From NCBI RefSeq assembly GCF_003610235.1, contig NZ_RAPR01000001.1, forward strand, positions 8,432,001 through 8,496,000: a stretch of DNA of 64,000 nt. Direction: 5' to 3'. The notes beneath the pieces are model-generated. The model did not search any database and was not told the origin of the DNA. It saw nothing but the letters and a program-made list of their open reading frames with translations. How positions within the stretch are numbered: the stretch's first letter is position 1; each line of letters opens with the position of its first letter. Source of the DNA: Catellatospora citrea. Its GTDB lineage: Bacteria; Actinomycetota; Actinomycetes; Mycobacteriales; Micromonosporaceae. Of the stretch, positions 16,692 through 26,074 are shown piece after piece. Position numbers and translations under genes: made by a program.

Positions 16692-17455
16692 CAGCGCGCC
16701 CCGACCGGCGCGGGCCCGTGCGCGTCGGCGTCACCGTGGTCGTGAACCGGGGCGTGCCCGTGGCTGTGCGCGACGACGTGGCGCACCCAGGCGGCGACCT
16801 GGCTCGCGTGCGGGTCCTGCGCGATGGACTGGAAGATCGTGGGCAGCGTGCCGCGGCGGGCGCGGGCGTCGCGGTCCATCACGGCCAGATCCGCGCCGAC
16901 CAGCGGGGCGAGGTCGGTCTTGTTGATGACGAGCAGGTCCGCGGTGGTGACGCCGGGGCCGCCCTTGCGCGGCACCTTGTCGCCACCGGCCACGTCGACC
17001 ACGAAGATCTGCTGGTCGACCAGGCCCTTGCTGAACGTCGCGGTGAGGTTGTCGCCGCCGCTCTCGACCAGCACGAGGTCCAGCGGGCCGAGCGCGTCCT
17101 CCAGCTCCTCGACGGCGTCGAGGTTGGCGGAGATGTCGTCGCGGATCGCGGTGTGCGGGCAGCAGCCGGTCTCGACCGCGCGGATGCGGGACGGGTCGAG
17201 CACCCCGGCCCGCTTGAGGAAGTCGGCGTCCTCGGTGGTGTAGATGTCGTTGGTCACCACCGCCAGCCGCAGCTCCCCGGCCAGCGCCCGGCACAGGGCG
17301 GCGACCAGCGCGGTCTTGCCGGAGCCGACCGGCCCGCCGATGCCGATGCGCACCGCCCGGTCCAGTTGCGGCAGCGGCGGGTGCGGGTCGACGCCCGGTT
17401 CGGGATGGGTGTGCGGCACCGTTTCGTCGTGGTCGTAGGCGTGGTCAGCTCGCAA
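16691..17455 (-). CDS. ureG: Urease accessory GTPase UreG
   Basis: A SIMIBI-class GTPase that hands nickel to urease. The P-loop GPVGSGKT is at 41-48, followed by [15 protein letters not shown], the metal-site CPH in [20 protein letters not shown] and NKTDL. TTG 17455 is chosen because GGGAGG lies about 9 nt upstream and it gives a His-rich N-terminus ([16 protein letters not shown]), common for nickel storage in UreG. GTG 17419, which lacks a ribosome site, would give a 242-residue form. The C-terminus is also His-rich ([18 protein letters not shown]), so both ends may bind nickel. The start overlaps the end of ureF by 11 bases. Confidence 0.93.
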   Translation of the reverse strand: MRADHAYDHDETVPHTHPEPGVDPHPPLPQLDRAVRIGIGGPVGSGKTALVAALCRALAGELRLAVVTNDIYTTEDADFLKRAGVLDPSRIRAVETGCCPHTAIRDDISANLDAVEELEDALGPLDLVLVESGGDNLTATFSKGLVDQQIFVVDVAGGDKVPRKGGPGVTTADLLVINKTDLAPLVGADLAVMDRDARARRGTLPTIFQSIAQDPHASQVAAWVRHVVAHSHGHAPVHDHGDADAHGPAPVGAR

Positions 17456-18152
17456 AGAGACGCACCTCCCAGGTGGCGTGCAGTTCGGCGGAGATGTCGG
17501 CCAGCGGCGCCGCGTGGGCCGGCAGCTCCTGCGGGGACTTGTGGGCGACCGCCGCGGCGGCTGCCGCGATCTCGTCGCAGGCGCCGGCCATCCGGGCCAG
17601 CAGGTGTTGCACCTGGTACGGGTCCAGCCCGAGCAGCCGCACCGCCGCACTGGCCGGCCCGGTGAGCACTCCGTACGCGGCGATCTGCGCGGCCTCCTCG
17701 GTGGACAGTCCCGCCGCGGCCGCCGTCACGCCGAGCGCGAGCGGCTGGTGCGGGCCGTCCGGGTGCTTCGGCAGGTGCCCGTACAGCTCGCTCGGCCATG
17801 TGTGGCGCCCCGCCCGCAGCAGCGCCCGCCCCTGCCGCCGCGACGCCAACCGCAACGCCGGCGACACCGTCCGCGCTTCCAGCTCCCGGTCAAGGGAAAG
17901 GAAGGGCACCTTCACATCGGATTCCGTAGCGGAAGGTGCCCTTCCTAACCGCGTGGCGGACAGGTGGGTGGCGGCCGTGAAGGCGGCGGTGACGGGGGCG
18001 GCGTAGGAGAGGCGGCCGTGCAGGAACTGCTCCAGGCCGGCCAGGTCGGTGACCCGGCCGGCCACGACGGCCGCCTCCAGGCCGCTGGAGTGGGCGTGGC
18101 CGCCGGACGGGAAGCGCCCGTCGGCCAGCAGCAGGTATGCGGTGCGGTGCAT
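17445..18152 (-). CDS. ureF: Urease accessory protein UreF, with a repeat-encoded insertion
   Basis: A 235-residue helical accessory protein that bridges UreD and UreG in the nickel-loading complex. Family landmarks: [20 protein letters not shown] at the start, [20 protein letters not shown] in the middle, and [15 protein letters not shown] near the end. Residues 69-85 ([17 protein letters not shown] and one residue before) are encoded by a 48-bp palindromic element inserted in frame just before LDRELEAR, where UreF proteins normally have a short loop. The gene stays open, so the protein probably still folds, with an extra exposed loop. Lies 16 bp after ureC. Confidence 0.92.
   Translation of the reverse strand: MHRTAYLLLADGRFPSGGHAHSSGLEAAVVAGRVTDLAGLEQFLHGRLSYAAPVTAAFTAATHLSATRLGRAPSATESDVKVPFLSLDRELEARTVSPALRLASRRQGRALLRAGRHTWPSELYGHLPKHPDGPHQPLALGVTAAAAGLSTEEAAQIAAYGVLTGPASAAVRLLGLDPYQVQHLLARMAGACDEIAAAAAAVAHKSPQELPAHAAPLADISAELHATWEVRLFAS
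17899..17946. repeat. Palindromic element inserted in frame in ureF
   Basis: AGGAAGGGCACCTTC (17899-17913) and its exact reverse complement (17932-17946) flank an 18-nt loop. The arms closely resemble the GGAAGGGCCCCTTCC-type small inverted repeats that are scattered in Micromonosporaceae genomes (recalled, not searched). Read on the minus strand it adds 17 codons to UreF. Confidence 0.8.
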
Positions 18153-18168
18153 CAGAACAGACCGTGCC

Positions 18169-19875
18169 TCAGAAGAGGAAATACCGCTGGGCCATGGGCA
18201 GGACCGTGGGCGGGTCGGGTTCGACCACCTCGCCGTCGATGCGGACGGTGAACGTGTCGGCGTCGACCACGATGTGCGGCATGGCGCTGTTGTGCGGCAG
18301 GTCGGCCTTGCCGCGCGAGCGCACGTCCGCGACGGGCACCATCGCCCGCTTGACGTCCAGCTCCAGGCCCGCCTCCAGCGCCGCCGGGGCGACGAAGGCG
18401 AGGGAGGTCTTGGCGGGCACGACGCCGTACGCGCCGAACATGGGGCGGGGCAGCATCGGCTGCGGGGTGGGGATGGACGCGTTGGCGTCGCCCATCTGCG
18501 CGTACGCGATCATGCCGCCCTTCATCACCAGGTGCGGCCGCACCCCGAAGAACGCCGGGTCCCACAGCACCAGGTCGGCGAGCTTGCCGGGTTCGACGGA
18601 GCCGATCTGCTCCTCCAGCCCGTTGGCCATGGCCGCGCAGATGGTGTACTTCGCGACGTACCGCTTGGCCCGGTTGTTGTCGGCCGACGAGTCGCCGGGC
18701 AGCGAACCGACCCGGTCCTTCATCACGTGCGCGGTCTGCCAGGTGCGCAGCACGACCTCGCCGATGCGGCCCATCGCCTGCGAGTCCGACCCGATGATCG
18801 AGATCGCGCCGAGGTCGTGCAGCAGGTCCTCGGCGGCCATCGTGGACGGCCGGATCCGGCTCTCGGCGAACGCCAGGTCCTCCGGCACGGCGGCGTTCAG
18901 GTGGTGGCACACCATCAGCATGTCCAGGTGCTCGGCCAGGGTGTTGCGGGTGTACGGCCGGGTCGGGTTCGTCGACGACGGCAGGATGTTGGGCAGGCTC
19001 GCGACCGTGATGATGTCCGGCGCGTGCCCGCCCCCGGCCCCCTCGGTGTGATACGAGTGGATCGCCCGGCCGTTGATCGCGGCCAGGGTGTCCTGCACGA
19101 ACCCGGCCTCGTTCAGGGTGTCGGTGTGGATCGACACCTGCACCCCGGACGCGTCGGCGACCCGCAGGCAGGCGTCGATCGCCGCGGGCGTGGTGCCCCA
19201 GTCCTCGTGCAGTTTGAACCCGCCCGCCCCGGCGCGCAACTGCTCCCACATGGCCTCCTCGGAGACCGTGTTGCCCTTGCCGAGCAGCAGCACGTTGACG
19301 GGGAACGTGTCCAGCGCCTCGAACATGCGGGCCAGGTGCCAGGCGTTGGCGGTGACCGTGGTGGCCTTGGTGCCCTCGGCCGGTCCGGTGCCGCCGCCGA
19401 CCAGCGTCGTCACCCCGCCCGCGAGGGCCTCGTGCACCAGCTGTGGGCAGATGAAGTGCACGTGCGTGTCCACGGCCCCGGCGGTCACGATCTTGCCGTT
19501 GCCCGCGACGACCTCGGTCGCCGGGCCGATGACCAGATCCGGGTGTACGCCCGGCATGGTGTCCGGATTGCCGGCGCGCCCGATCGCGACGATCCGCCCG
19601 TCGCGGATGCCGATGTCGGCCTTGACGATGCCCCAGTGGTCGAGGATCACCGCCCCGGTGATGACGGTGTCCACCGCGCCCTGCGCCCTGGTGGCCCGCG
19701 ACTGGCCCATCGATTCGCGGATCACCTTGCCGCCGCCGAAGACGGCCTCGTCGCCGCCCGCGCAGCGGTCCTCCTCGACCTCGATGAGCAGGTTGGTGTC
19801 GGCCAGCCGGATGCGGTCACCGGTCGTCGGCCCGTACAGCGCGGCGTACCGCTCGCGGCTCACCAGGATGGTCAC
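18169..19875 (-). CDS. ureC: Urease subunit alpha UreC
   Basis: A 568-residue catalytic subunit that hydrolyses urea to ammonia and carbamate at a dinickel centre. Start is GTG 19875 with GGAGG upstream. All key residues are visible: metal ligands His138 and His140 (DTHVHF), the carbamylated Lys221 ([10 protein letters not shown]) with His223, His250 ([10 protein letters not shown]), His276 in [11 protein letters not shown], the catalytic flap His324 (MVCHHLN) and Asp364 ([10 protein letters not shown]). The length is normal. The gap to ureB holds a repeat-derived mini-ORF overlapping both genes by 4 nt. Confidence 0.97.
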   Translation of the reverse strand: MTILVSRERYAALYGPTTGDRIRLADTNLLIEVEEDRCAGGDEAVFGGGKVIRESMGQSRATRAQGAVDTVITGAVILDHWGIVKADIGIRDGRIVAIGRAGNPDTMPGVHPDLVIGPATEVVAGNGKIVTAGAVDTHVHFICPQLVHEALAGGVTTLVGGGTGPAEGTKATTVTANAWHLARMFEALDTFPVNVLLLGKGNTVSEEAMWEQLRAGAGGFKLHEDWGTTPAAIDACLRVADASGVQVSIHTDTLNEAGFVQDTLAAINGRAIHSYHTEGAGGGHAPDIITVASLPNILPSSTNPTRPYTRNTLAEHLDMLMVCHHLNAAVPEDLAFAESRIRPSTMAAEDLLHDLGAISIIGSDSQAMGRIGEVVLRTWQTAHVMKDRVGSLPGDSSADNNRAKRYVAKYTICAAMANGLEEQIGSVEPGKLADLVLWDPAFFGVRPHLVMKGGMIAYAQMGDANASIPTPQPMLPRPMFGAYGVVPAKTSLAFVAPAALEAGLELDVKRAMVPVADVRSRGKADLPHNSAMPHIVVDADTFTVRIDGEVVEPDPPTVLPMAQRYFLF

Positions 19876-19931
19876 GGTGCCTCCGTTCGTTCGCGACTGC
19901 GGGGCTCGCCAGCTCGCTCCTCGCTGCTCAC
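19872..19931 (-). CDS. Repeat-derived 19-codon bridging mini-ORF between ureB and ureC
   Basis: GTG at 19931 overlaps the ureB stop as GTGA, and its own stop overlaps the ureC start as GTGA, so ribosomes could pass from ureB to ureC without a break. The peptide is Ser/Glu/Arg-rich ([19 protein letters not shown]). The DNA is of the GAGCGAGGAGCGAGC type, the same kind of low-complexity repeat as at 40090. The peptide itself probably has no function; the coupling might. Confidence 0.4.
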   Translation of the reverse strand: MSSEERAGEPRSRERTEAP

Positions 19932-20233
19932 AGTTCTCCTCCGCACTCGCCGCGCAGGCCTGGCACGATCCGGGCCCCGCCCAGCGGGACCAGCTCGACC
20001 TCACGGGTGACGCCGGGCTCGAAGCGCACGGCGGTGCCCGCGGGCACCGCCAGGCGCTGACCCCACGCCGCGGTGCGGTCGAAGTCCAGGCCCGGGTTGG
20101 CCTCGGCGAAGTGGTAGTGCGAGCCGACCTGCACCGGCCGGTCCGCGGTGTTGACCACGGTCAGCGTGGTGATCGGCCGATCCACGTTGATCTCGACCGG
20201 ACCCTCTCCGAAGAGGATCTCGCCGGGGATCAT
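19928..20233 (-). CDS. ureB: Urease subunit beta UreB
   Basis: A 101-residue structural subunit of urease. Typical features: [20 protein letters not shown] at the start, the [18 protein letters not shown] block with the conserved His-Tyr-His, and [15 protein letters not shown]. As in most Gram-positive bacteria it is a separate small gene. It starts inside the end of ureA (ATGA overlap, 4 nt). Confidence 0.96.
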   Translation of the reverse strand: MIPGEILFGEGPVEINVDRPITTLTVVNTADRPVQVGSHYHFAEANPGLDFDRTAAWGQRLAVPAGTAVRFEPGVTREVELVPLGGARIVPGLRGECGGEL

Positions 20234-20532
20234 CGGATCGGGTGGTGCACGGTCACCAGCTTGGTGCCGTCCGGGAACGTGGCCTCCACCTGCACCTCCT
20301 TCAGCATCTCGGGGACGCCGTCCAGCACGTCCGCGCGGGTGAGCACCTGGGCGCCCGCGTCCATCAGGTCGACCACGGTGCGCCCGTCGCGGGCGCCTTC
20401 CAGCAGGAAACGGGTGATGATCGCGACCGACTCGGGGTGGTTGAGCAGCAGCCCGCGGGCACGGCGCCGCTCGGCGACGTCGGCCGCCACATGGATGAGC
20501 AGCCGTTCCTGCTCATGCTGGGTGAGGAACAT
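20230..20532 (-). CDS. ureA: Urease subunit gamma UreA
   Basis: A 100-residue structural subunit with normal length and landmarks: [40 protein letters not shown], and [20 protein letters not shown] followed by the terminal VHHPIR. The ATG 20532 has AAGGACGG 7 nt upstream. It begins 11 bp after the end of urtE, so urea import and hydrolysis genes are in one transcription unit. Confidence 0.96.
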   Translation of the reverse strand: MFLTQHEQERLLIHVAADVAERRRARGLLLNHPESVAIITRFLLEGARDGRTVVDLMDAGAQVLTRADVLDGVPEMLKEVQVEATFPDGTKLVTVHHPIR

Positions 20533-20543
20533 GAACCGTCCTT

Positions 20544-21236
20544 CTACACGGTGAGGGCAGCGCGTACGGCGGGTTCGGCGCCGGTGCCGCCCGCGCCGGA
20601 TGACGTCACTCTGCCCGATTCGAGCACGTGGTAGCGGTGCGCCGCGCGCAGCGCGAAGCCGAGATGCTGCTCGACCAGGAGCACCGACAACCCGTCCACG
20701 CCGGCCAGGGAGAGCACCGCCTGCTCGATCTCGGCGACGACGTTGGGCTGGATGCCCTCGGTCGGCTCGTCGAGCAGCAGCAGCTTGGGCCGGGTGATCA
20801 GGGCACGGGCGATGGCGAGCTGCTGGCGCTGCCCGCCGGACAGCAGCCCGGCCCGGCGGCGCAGCAGGCCGTGCAGGGCCGGGAACAGCTCCAGCGCGGA
20901 CGCCAGCGCCTGCCTGCCGCCGCGGCGGCCGTCGGCGACCAGCTGCAGGTTCTCCGCCGTGGTCAGGTGCGGGAAGCACTGCTGGCCCTGCGGCACGTAC
21001 GCCATGCCGCGCGCGACCCGCACGTGCGGGGCCAGTTTGGTGACGTCCTCACCGCCGAACAGCACCATGCCCTGCTTGGGCCGCAGCAGACCGATCGCGG
21101 CCCGCAGCAGGGTGCTCTTGCCCGCGCCGTTGTGCCCCAGCACGGCCGTCACCTTGCCGTCGTCGACGGTCACGTCGACGCCGTGCAGCACGGTGCTGCG
21201 CCCGTACCCGGCGTGCACACCCTCGATCCGCAGCAT
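20544..21236 (-). CDS. urtE: Urea ABC transporter ATP-binding protein UrtE
   Basis: A 230-residue ATPase of the LivF-like group driving urea import. Walker [10 protein letters not shown] (about 34-42), Q-loop [11 protein letters not shown], signature [16 protein letters not shown] and Walker [14 protein letters not shown] are intact; the EGIQPN sequence after Walker B is typical of UrtE. ATG 21236 shares one base with the urtD stop (TGATG) and has GGAGG upstream. The last urt gene, directly before ureA. Confidence 0.94.
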   Translation of the reverse strand: MLRIEGVHAGYGRSTVLHGVDVTVDDGKVTAVLGHNGAGKSTLLRAAIGLLRPKQGMVLFGGEDVTKLAPHVRVARGMAYVPQGQQCFPHLTTAENLQLVADGRRGGRQALASALELFPALHGLLRRRAGLLSGGQRQQLAIARALITRPKLLLLDEPTEGIQPNVVAEIEQAVLSLAGVDGLSVLLVEQHLGFALRAAHRYHVLESGRVTSSGAGGTGAEPAVRAALTV

Positions 21237-22006
21237 CACGCCTCCACCTCCTGGGCCAGCGGCTCATCGGTCGCGTGGCCGAGGTAGACCTCCTGGACCT
21301 TCGGGTCGGCCTGCACCTGGGCGACCGTGCCCTCGCTGAGCACCTTGCCGGCGTGCAGCACGGTCACGGTGCGGGCGAAGCGGCGCAGGAAGTCCATGTC
21401 GTGCTCGATGACCACGACCGTGCGGTCGCTCGCCACCTTGCCCAGCAGCTCGCCGGTGGCCTCGCGCTCCTCGTGGCTCATCCCGGCGACGGGCTCGTCG
21501 AGCAGCAGCAGCCGGGCGTTCTGCACCAGCAGCATGCCGATCTCCAGCCACTGCTTCTGTCCGTGCGCGAGCGTGTCCGCGAGCACGTCGCGCCGCTCGG
21601 TCAGGCCGATCGTCTCCAGCGTCTGCGCGACGTCGTCGGGCACCGCGCCGCGGCGGCGCAGCATCGTCCACGGGCTGCGGCCCGCACCGGCCGCGATGTC
21701 GAGGTTCTGCAGCACCGTCAGCTCCTCGAACAGCGCCGCGGTCTGGAACGTGCGGCCCACGCCCAGCCGGGCGATGCGGTGCACGTCCCGGCCGAGCAGC
21801 TCCTGCTCGCCGAACCGGGCCGAGCCGGTCGCCTTGACCAGCCCCGTCACCGCGTCGACCAGCGTCGTCTTGCCCGCGCCGTTGGGTCCGATGAGGAACC
21901 GGAGGTCGCCGGGCGCCACGTCCAGGTCGACGCCGTCGACCGCGACGAACCCGTCGAACACCACGCGCAGCCCGCGAATCCGCAGGCCGCCTGCCGTCTC
22001 GCTCAT
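21236..22006 (-). CDS. urtD: Urea ABC transporter ATP-binding protein UrtD
   Basis: A 256-residue LivG-like ATPase, partner of UrtE. Walker A GPNGAGKTT (about 40-48), Q-loop VGRTFQTAALFEELTV, signature LAHGQKQWLEIGMLL with the Gly-Gln-Lys variant usual for UrtD, Walker B LLLLDEPVAGMSHEE and the EHDMDFL switch His. Lies 31 bp after urtC. Confidence 0.94.
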   Translation of the reverse strand: MSETAGGLRIRGLRVVFDGFVAVDGVDLDVAPGDLRFLIGPNGAGKTTLVDAVTGLVKATGSARFGEQELLGRDVHRIARLGVGRTFQTAALFEELTVLQNLDIAAGAGRSPWTMLRRRGAVPDDVAQTLETIGLTERRDVLADTLAHGQKQWLEIGMLLVQNARLLLLDEPVAGMSHEEREATGELLGKVASDRTVVVIEHDMDFLRRFARTVTVLHAGKVLSEGTVAQVQADPKVQEVYLGHATDEPLAQEVEA

Positions 22007-22037
22007 GCCGTGCCCCTTCCTGGTGCGCCGGTGCCGT

Positions 22038-23138
22038 TCACGCTGCCGCCTCCTTGACCAGAACCGGTGCTTCCGCCTGCGGGGCGGGCGGTGTCGCGGT
22101 TTCGCGCCGGCGTTTGACCATGCCCCACAGCGAGGCGAGCCCGCCCGGCAGGAACGCCACCACCAGGACGAACATCGCGCCCTGCAGGTAGGTCCAGGTG
22201 CCGGGGAAGCGTTCGGACAGCGCCGTCTTCGCCCATGCCACGGCGACCGCGCCGAGCACCGGGCCGAGCAGCGCTGCCCGGCCGCCGACCGCCACGCCGA
22301 TCACGAACTCGATCGACGGGACGATGCCGATCAGCGCGGGGGAGATGATGCCGACCGCGGGCACGAACAGCGCCCCGGCCAGGCCCGCCATGCCGGCGGC
22401 GACGACGTACGCGACGAGCTTGACGTTGGCGGGGTTGTAGCCGAGGAAGCGCACCCGGTTCTCGGAGTCGCGGACCGCGACCAGCAGCTCGCCGTAGCGG
22501 GAGTGCATGAGCTGGCGGGTCAGCGCGAGCAGGGCCAGCAGCACCCCGGCGATGATGAAGTAGACCATGCGCTGGTTGACCGGGTCGTCGAGGTCGTAGC
22601 CGAAGAAGCCCTCGATGTCGGTGAGCCCGTTGGTGCCGCCGGTGGTGCCCTGCTGGCCGATCAGCAGGATCACCATGGCGGCGGCCAGGGCCTGGCTGAG
22701 GATCGCGAAGTACGCCCCGCGCACCCGCCGCCGGAACACCAGCGAGCCGAGCCCGAAGGCGACCAGCATCGGCAGCAGCACCGTGGCGGCCAGCGCGAAC
22801 ACCGGGTCAGCGAACGGGGCCCACCACGCGGGGAGCTCGTCGAGCTGCCCGTACAGCTCCATGAAGTCGGGCATGTTGCCCTCGCCCGCGTCGGCGAGCT
22901 TGAGGTGCATGGCCATCGCGTAGCCGCCCAGGCCGAAGAACACGCCCTGGCCGAGGGTGAGCAGCCCGCCGCGGCCCCAGGCCAGCCCGATGCCGACGGC
23001 GACGATGGCGAAGCACAGGTATTTGGCCAGCAGGCTGAGCCGGAAATCGGTCAGCAGCGCAGGGGCGGCCGCGAACAGCACCACCGCACCGAGCCCGAAG
23101 CCCACCCACGCCCGCACGCGTGGGCTCACGGCGTTCAT
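22038..23138 (-). CDS. urtC: Urea ABC transporter permease UrtC
   Basis: A 366-residue LivM-like permease with about ten membrane segments. Characteristic pieces are GIGLAWGRGGLLTLGQGVFFG (split here over residues 48-68), a LTDIEGFFGYDL loop, and GYNPANVKLVAYVVAAG. The Pro/Ala tail is cytoplasmic. Its ATG overlaps the urtB stop by 4 nt (ATGA). Confidence 0.94.
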   Translation of the reverse strand: MNAVSPRVRAWVGFGLGAVVLFAAAPALLTDFRLSLLAKYLCFAIVAVGIGLAWGRGGLLTLGQGVFFGLGGYAMAMHLKLADAGEGNMPDFMELYGQLDELPAWWAPFADPVFALAATVLLPMLVAFGLGSLVFRRRVRGAYFAILSQALAAAMVILLIGQQGTTGGTNGLTDIEGFFGYDLDDPVNQRMVYFIIAGVLLALLALTRQLMHSRYGELLVAVRDSENRVRFLGYNPANVKLVAYVVAAGMAGLAGALFVPAVGIISPALIGIVPSIEFVIGVAVGGRAALLGPVLGAVAVAWAKTALSERFPGTWTYLQGAMFVLVVAFLPGGLASLWGMVKRRRETATPPAPQAEAPVLVKEAAA

Positions 23139-24022
23139 GCCAGGCTCCGGGTCCGGAGCGTGAACAGGCCCTGGGGCCGCCACTGCAGGAACGCCACGAT
23201 GGCGACGAACACGATCACCTTGGCGACGCTGAGCGTGGTCAGGTACTCGACCATCGCCTGCAGCATGCCGAGCACGAAGGCCACGATCACGCTCCCCTTG
23301 AGCTGCCCGATGCCGCCGACCACGACGACGAGGAAGGCGTCGATGATGATGTTGGTGCCCATGGTCGGGCCGATCGGGCCGAGCAGGGTCAGCGCGACCC
23401 CGGCGACCCCGGCCAGACCGGAACCGATGAAGAAGGTGAGCCGGTCGACCCGCCCGGTCGGGATGCCGGAGACCGCGGCCAGGTCGCGGTTCTGCACCAC
23501 GGCCCGGATACGGCGGCCCAGCGGGGTGAACTTGAGCGCGGCGGTCAGCGCGGCGACCGCGAGCACGACCAGGCCGAGGATGAACAGGCGGCTGTTGGCG
23601 ATGCTCAGGTCCGCGCCGAGTGACGTGCTCTCGGTGAGCAGGTCGGGGGCCTTGGTCTGCACGTTCGGCGCGCCGAAGACGTCCCGGGCCAATTGTTGCA
23701 GCATCAGCGAGACGCCCCAGGTGACCAGCAGGGTGTCCAGCGGCCGGGTGTAGAGGCGGCGGATCAGCGCCCATTCCAGCAGCACGCCCATCGCGCCCGC
23801 GACGGCGAAGGCGACGGGCAGCGCGACGAGCAGCGACAGGCCCGCGTCGGTGATGGTCTGCTGCAGCACGTACGTGGTGTAGGCGCCGGCCATGATGAAC
23901 TCGCCGTGCGCCATGTTGATGACGTTCATCTGGCCGAAGGTCAGGGCCAGGCCGAGCGCGATGAGCAGCAGCACCGCGCCGATGCTGACGCCGGTGAACA
24001 GCTGCCCGAGGATCACTGTCAT
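23135..24022 (-). CDS. urtB: Urea ABC transporter permease UrtB
   Basis: A 295-residue LivH-like permease with about eight hydrophobic segments. Typical signatures include LTFGQMNVINMAHGEFIMAG near residues 28-47, LLVTWGVSLMLQQLARDVFG, and VVVVGGIGQLKGSVIVAFVLG. The gene follows urtA after a 69-bp gap that contains a stable hairpin, which may lower expression of urtB and later genes relative to the binding protein. Confidence 0.94.
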   Translation of the reverse strand: MTVILGQLFTGVSIGAVLLLIALGLALTFGQMNVINMAHGEFIMAGAYTTYVLQQTITDAGLSLLVALPVAFAVAGAMGVLLEWALIRRLYTRPLDTLLVTWGVSLMLQQLARDVFGAPNVQTKAPDLLTESTSLGADLSIANSRLFILGLVVLAVAALTAALKFTPLGRRIRAVVQNRDLAAVSGIPTGRVDRLTFFIGSGLAGVAGVALTLLGPIGPTMGTNIIIDAFLVVVVGGIGQLKGSVIVAFVLGMLQAMVEYLTTLSVAKVIVFVAIVAFLQWRPQGLFTLRTRSLA

Positions 24023-24047
24023 GCGTTGCCGCCTAGAGCTGGGACGG

Positions 24048-24082
24048 GGCGGTGGAGCGGCCGCGACGACCGCTCCACCGCC
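24048..24082. terminator. Hairpin between urtA and urtB, possible partial terminator
   Basis: GGCGGTGGAGCGG (24048-24060) pairs with 24070-24082, a 13-bp perfect stem with a 9-nt loop. In ABC operons such structures commonly let the binding-protein gene be expressed more than the rest. Confidence 0.65.
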
Positions 24083-24091
24083 GACGGTGGG

Positions 24092-25336
24092 TCAGGACAG
24101 GCCGGTCGCCCAGGGGTAGCCCTTGAGGTACGGGTCCGGCTTGACCGGCCCCCCGGAGTTCCACACCTCGGTGATCAGTCCGTCGTCGCCGATCTTGCCG
24201 ATGCGCGCGGTCTTGTGGATGTGCTGCGTCGCGCCGTCGATGGTGACCAGGCCCTCGGGTGCCTCGAAGGTGACGCCGTTCGAGGCGCCCTTCACCTTCT
24301 CCACGTCGAACGAGCCGGCCTTCTCGACCATGGCCTTCCACAGGTAGACCGACACGTACGCGGCCTCCATCGGGTCGCTGGTCGGCTTGTCCGCGCCGAA
24401 CTTCGCCTTGTACGCCTTGACGAACTTGTCGTTGGCCGCGCCCGTGGTCGTCTGGTAGTAGTTCCAGGCCGTGAGCTGGCCGGACAGGTACTGCGTGCCG
24501 ATGCTCTTGACCTCCTCCTCGGCGATGGACACCGAGACGACCGGCATCGACGCGGCGGTCAGGCCCGCGGACTTGTACTCCTTGAAGAAGGCCACGTTGC
24601 TGTCGCCGTTGAGGGTGTTGAACACGGCCTCGGCCTTGGAGGCCTTGACCTTGTTGACGATCGTGCCGAACTCGGTGCTGCCCAGCGGCGCGTAGTCCTC
24701 ACCGAGCACCTTGAGGCCGTTGGCCTCGGCGTACGCCTTGATGATCTTGTTGGCGGTACGCGGGAAGACGTAGTCGCTGCCGACCAGGTAGACCGACTTC
24801 TTGCCCTGTGCCTTGAGGTAGTCCAGGCCGGGCACGATCTGCTGGTTGGTGGTCGCGCCGGTGTAGAAGATGTACGGCGACTGCTCCAGGCCCTCGTACT
24901 GCACGGGGTAGAACAGCAGCGCCTTGTTCTCCTCGAAGACCGGCTTCACGGCCTTGCGGCTGGCCGAGGTCCAGCAGCCGAAGACGGCCGCCACCCGGTC
25001 CACTTTGATCAGCTTCTCGGCCTTCTCGGCGAACGTCGGCCAGTCCGAGGCGCCGTCCTCGCCGACCGGTGCGAGCTTCTTGCCGAGCACGCCCCCCGCG
25101 GCGTTGATCTCCTCGACGGCCAGCATGATGGCGTCGCGGACGGTGACCTCGCTGATGGCCATGGTGCCCGACAGCGAGTTGAGCAGGCCCACCTTCACGG
25201 TGTCGCCCGAGGTGTCGGCGGTGACGCCGCCGGTGGTGTCGCTTTCGCCGGTCTTGCTGCCGCAGGCGCTGACCGCCAGCGCGGCGGCCAGGGCGACGCT
25301 GCAGGCCGCGAGGCGGCGTCGGTGGAATCTGAGCAT
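24092..25336 (-). CDS. urtA: Urea ABC transporter substrate-binding lipoprotein UrtA
   Basis: A 414-residue lipoprotein that captures urea outside the membrane. ATG 25336 has AGGGAG about 10 nt upstream. The signal peptide ends at the lipobox VSAC with Cys25. The family core is clear: [55 protein letters not shown], and [13 protein letters not shown], all typical UrtA signatures. First gene of the urtABCDE-ureABCFGD unit; a GlnR-like site lies about 220 bp upstream. Confidence 0.95.
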   Translation of the reverse strand: MLRFHRRRLAACSVALAAALAVSACGSKTGESDTTGGVTADTSGDTVKVGLLNSLSGTMAISEVTVRDAIMLAVEEINAAGGVLGKKLAPVGEDGASDWPTFAEKAEKLIKVDRVAAVFGCWTSASRKAVKPVFEENKALLFYPVQYEGLEQSPYIFYTGATTNQQIVPGLDYLKAQGKKSVYLVGSDYVFPRTANKIIKAYAEANGLKVLGEDYAPLGSTEFGTIVNKVKASKAEAVFNTLNGDSNVAFFKEYKSAGLTAASMPVVSVSIAEEEVKSIGTQYLSGQLTAWNYYQTTTGAANDKFVKAYKAKFGADKPTSDPMEAAYVSVYLWKAMVEKAGSFDVEKVKGASNGVTFEAPEGLVTIDGATQHIHKTARIGKIGDDGLITEVWNSGGPVKPDPYLKGYPWATGLS

Positions 25337-25554
25337 CTTGGGATATCTCCCTGATTCGGCGGAGCACAGGTCAAGGGGGAGAAGCACCTGGGGGCGGGAG
25401 ACGTCGGCGTCCTCGGCGTGGCGCATGCCGGCCCGGAGCGGTGCGAGATCGTTCCTATGCGGATGCCGGCAGCGCGCAGCGGAGGCTTCGTCCGGTTGTG
25501 CCGGCCCGTGGGCGTCCGCCTGAATGCCAGGCACGGATAGCGTCGGTGAGGGCG

Positions 25555-25581
25555 ATTTCAGTTCTGTTTCATCGCCGTTGA
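25555..25581 (-). promoter_or_regulatory. GlnR-like nitrogen-control box upstream of urtA (weak)
   Basis: Read on the minus strand: TCAAC, 6 nt, GAAAC, 6 nt, GAAAT. The 11-bp spacing and the GAAAC half-site agree with the actinobacterial GlnR pattern (GTnAC-n6-GaAAC), but the first half-site is imperfect. A GlnR box is expected for a urea uptake and urease unit. Confidence 0.35.
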
Positions 25582-25632
25582 TACGCTGTATCTGTCCGTG
25601 TGAAATGTGGACGCTGACCTGCGAGAACAGCA

Positions 25633-25681
25633 AGAGCCGACGCCATCGGACCGCATCGTGTGCGGCCATGGCGTCGGCTCT
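25633..25681. repeat. Long hairpin about 300 bp upstream of urtA
   Basis: AGAGCCGACGCCAT (25633-25646) pairs with its reverse complement (25668-25681), and CCGCA/TGCGG pair inside. It lies in the 738-bp gene-free stretch between urtA and the RND genes (25337-26074), where otherwise only the GlnR-like box was seen. It may be a terminator insulating the divergent units or a leader structure. Confidence 0.6.
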
Positions 25682-26074
25682 GAGAGCTATTCGGGAAGGA
25701 GTGACGGCACCACCGCCTCAGCGGAGATGCTTCACACACGAAGTATCTTGGACGGCCGGCTCGGCTGTCAAGCGGATCGATGCCTCACGCGGTCGCCGAC
25801 GTGCAGCGGGTTCACAGTCTTCGCCCTGCCTGCGCGCGGGCCGGCCCGCATCCTGACGAAACGCTGAGCCCGGTGTACGGCCGGGCGTAGCGTGAAGTGG
25901 AGTCCTCCCGGCACGGCATCGGCCAGGTCAGGGGCGGACGTGGACATCGCGCCGACGGGCCCGGCATGGACCTGCGGTGGCACTGACGGTGCCGCACACA
26001 GCAGGCCCGGCTCAGGATGGAAGATCTTCCGCCGGCGCCGGATCGCCTGCGGGGTTGCGAGAACGGGGCCGGCG

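Noticed and set aside
17899..17946. Considered as an insertion sequence end
   Set aside because: No transposase and no target duplication visible; a small palindromic element is the better description.
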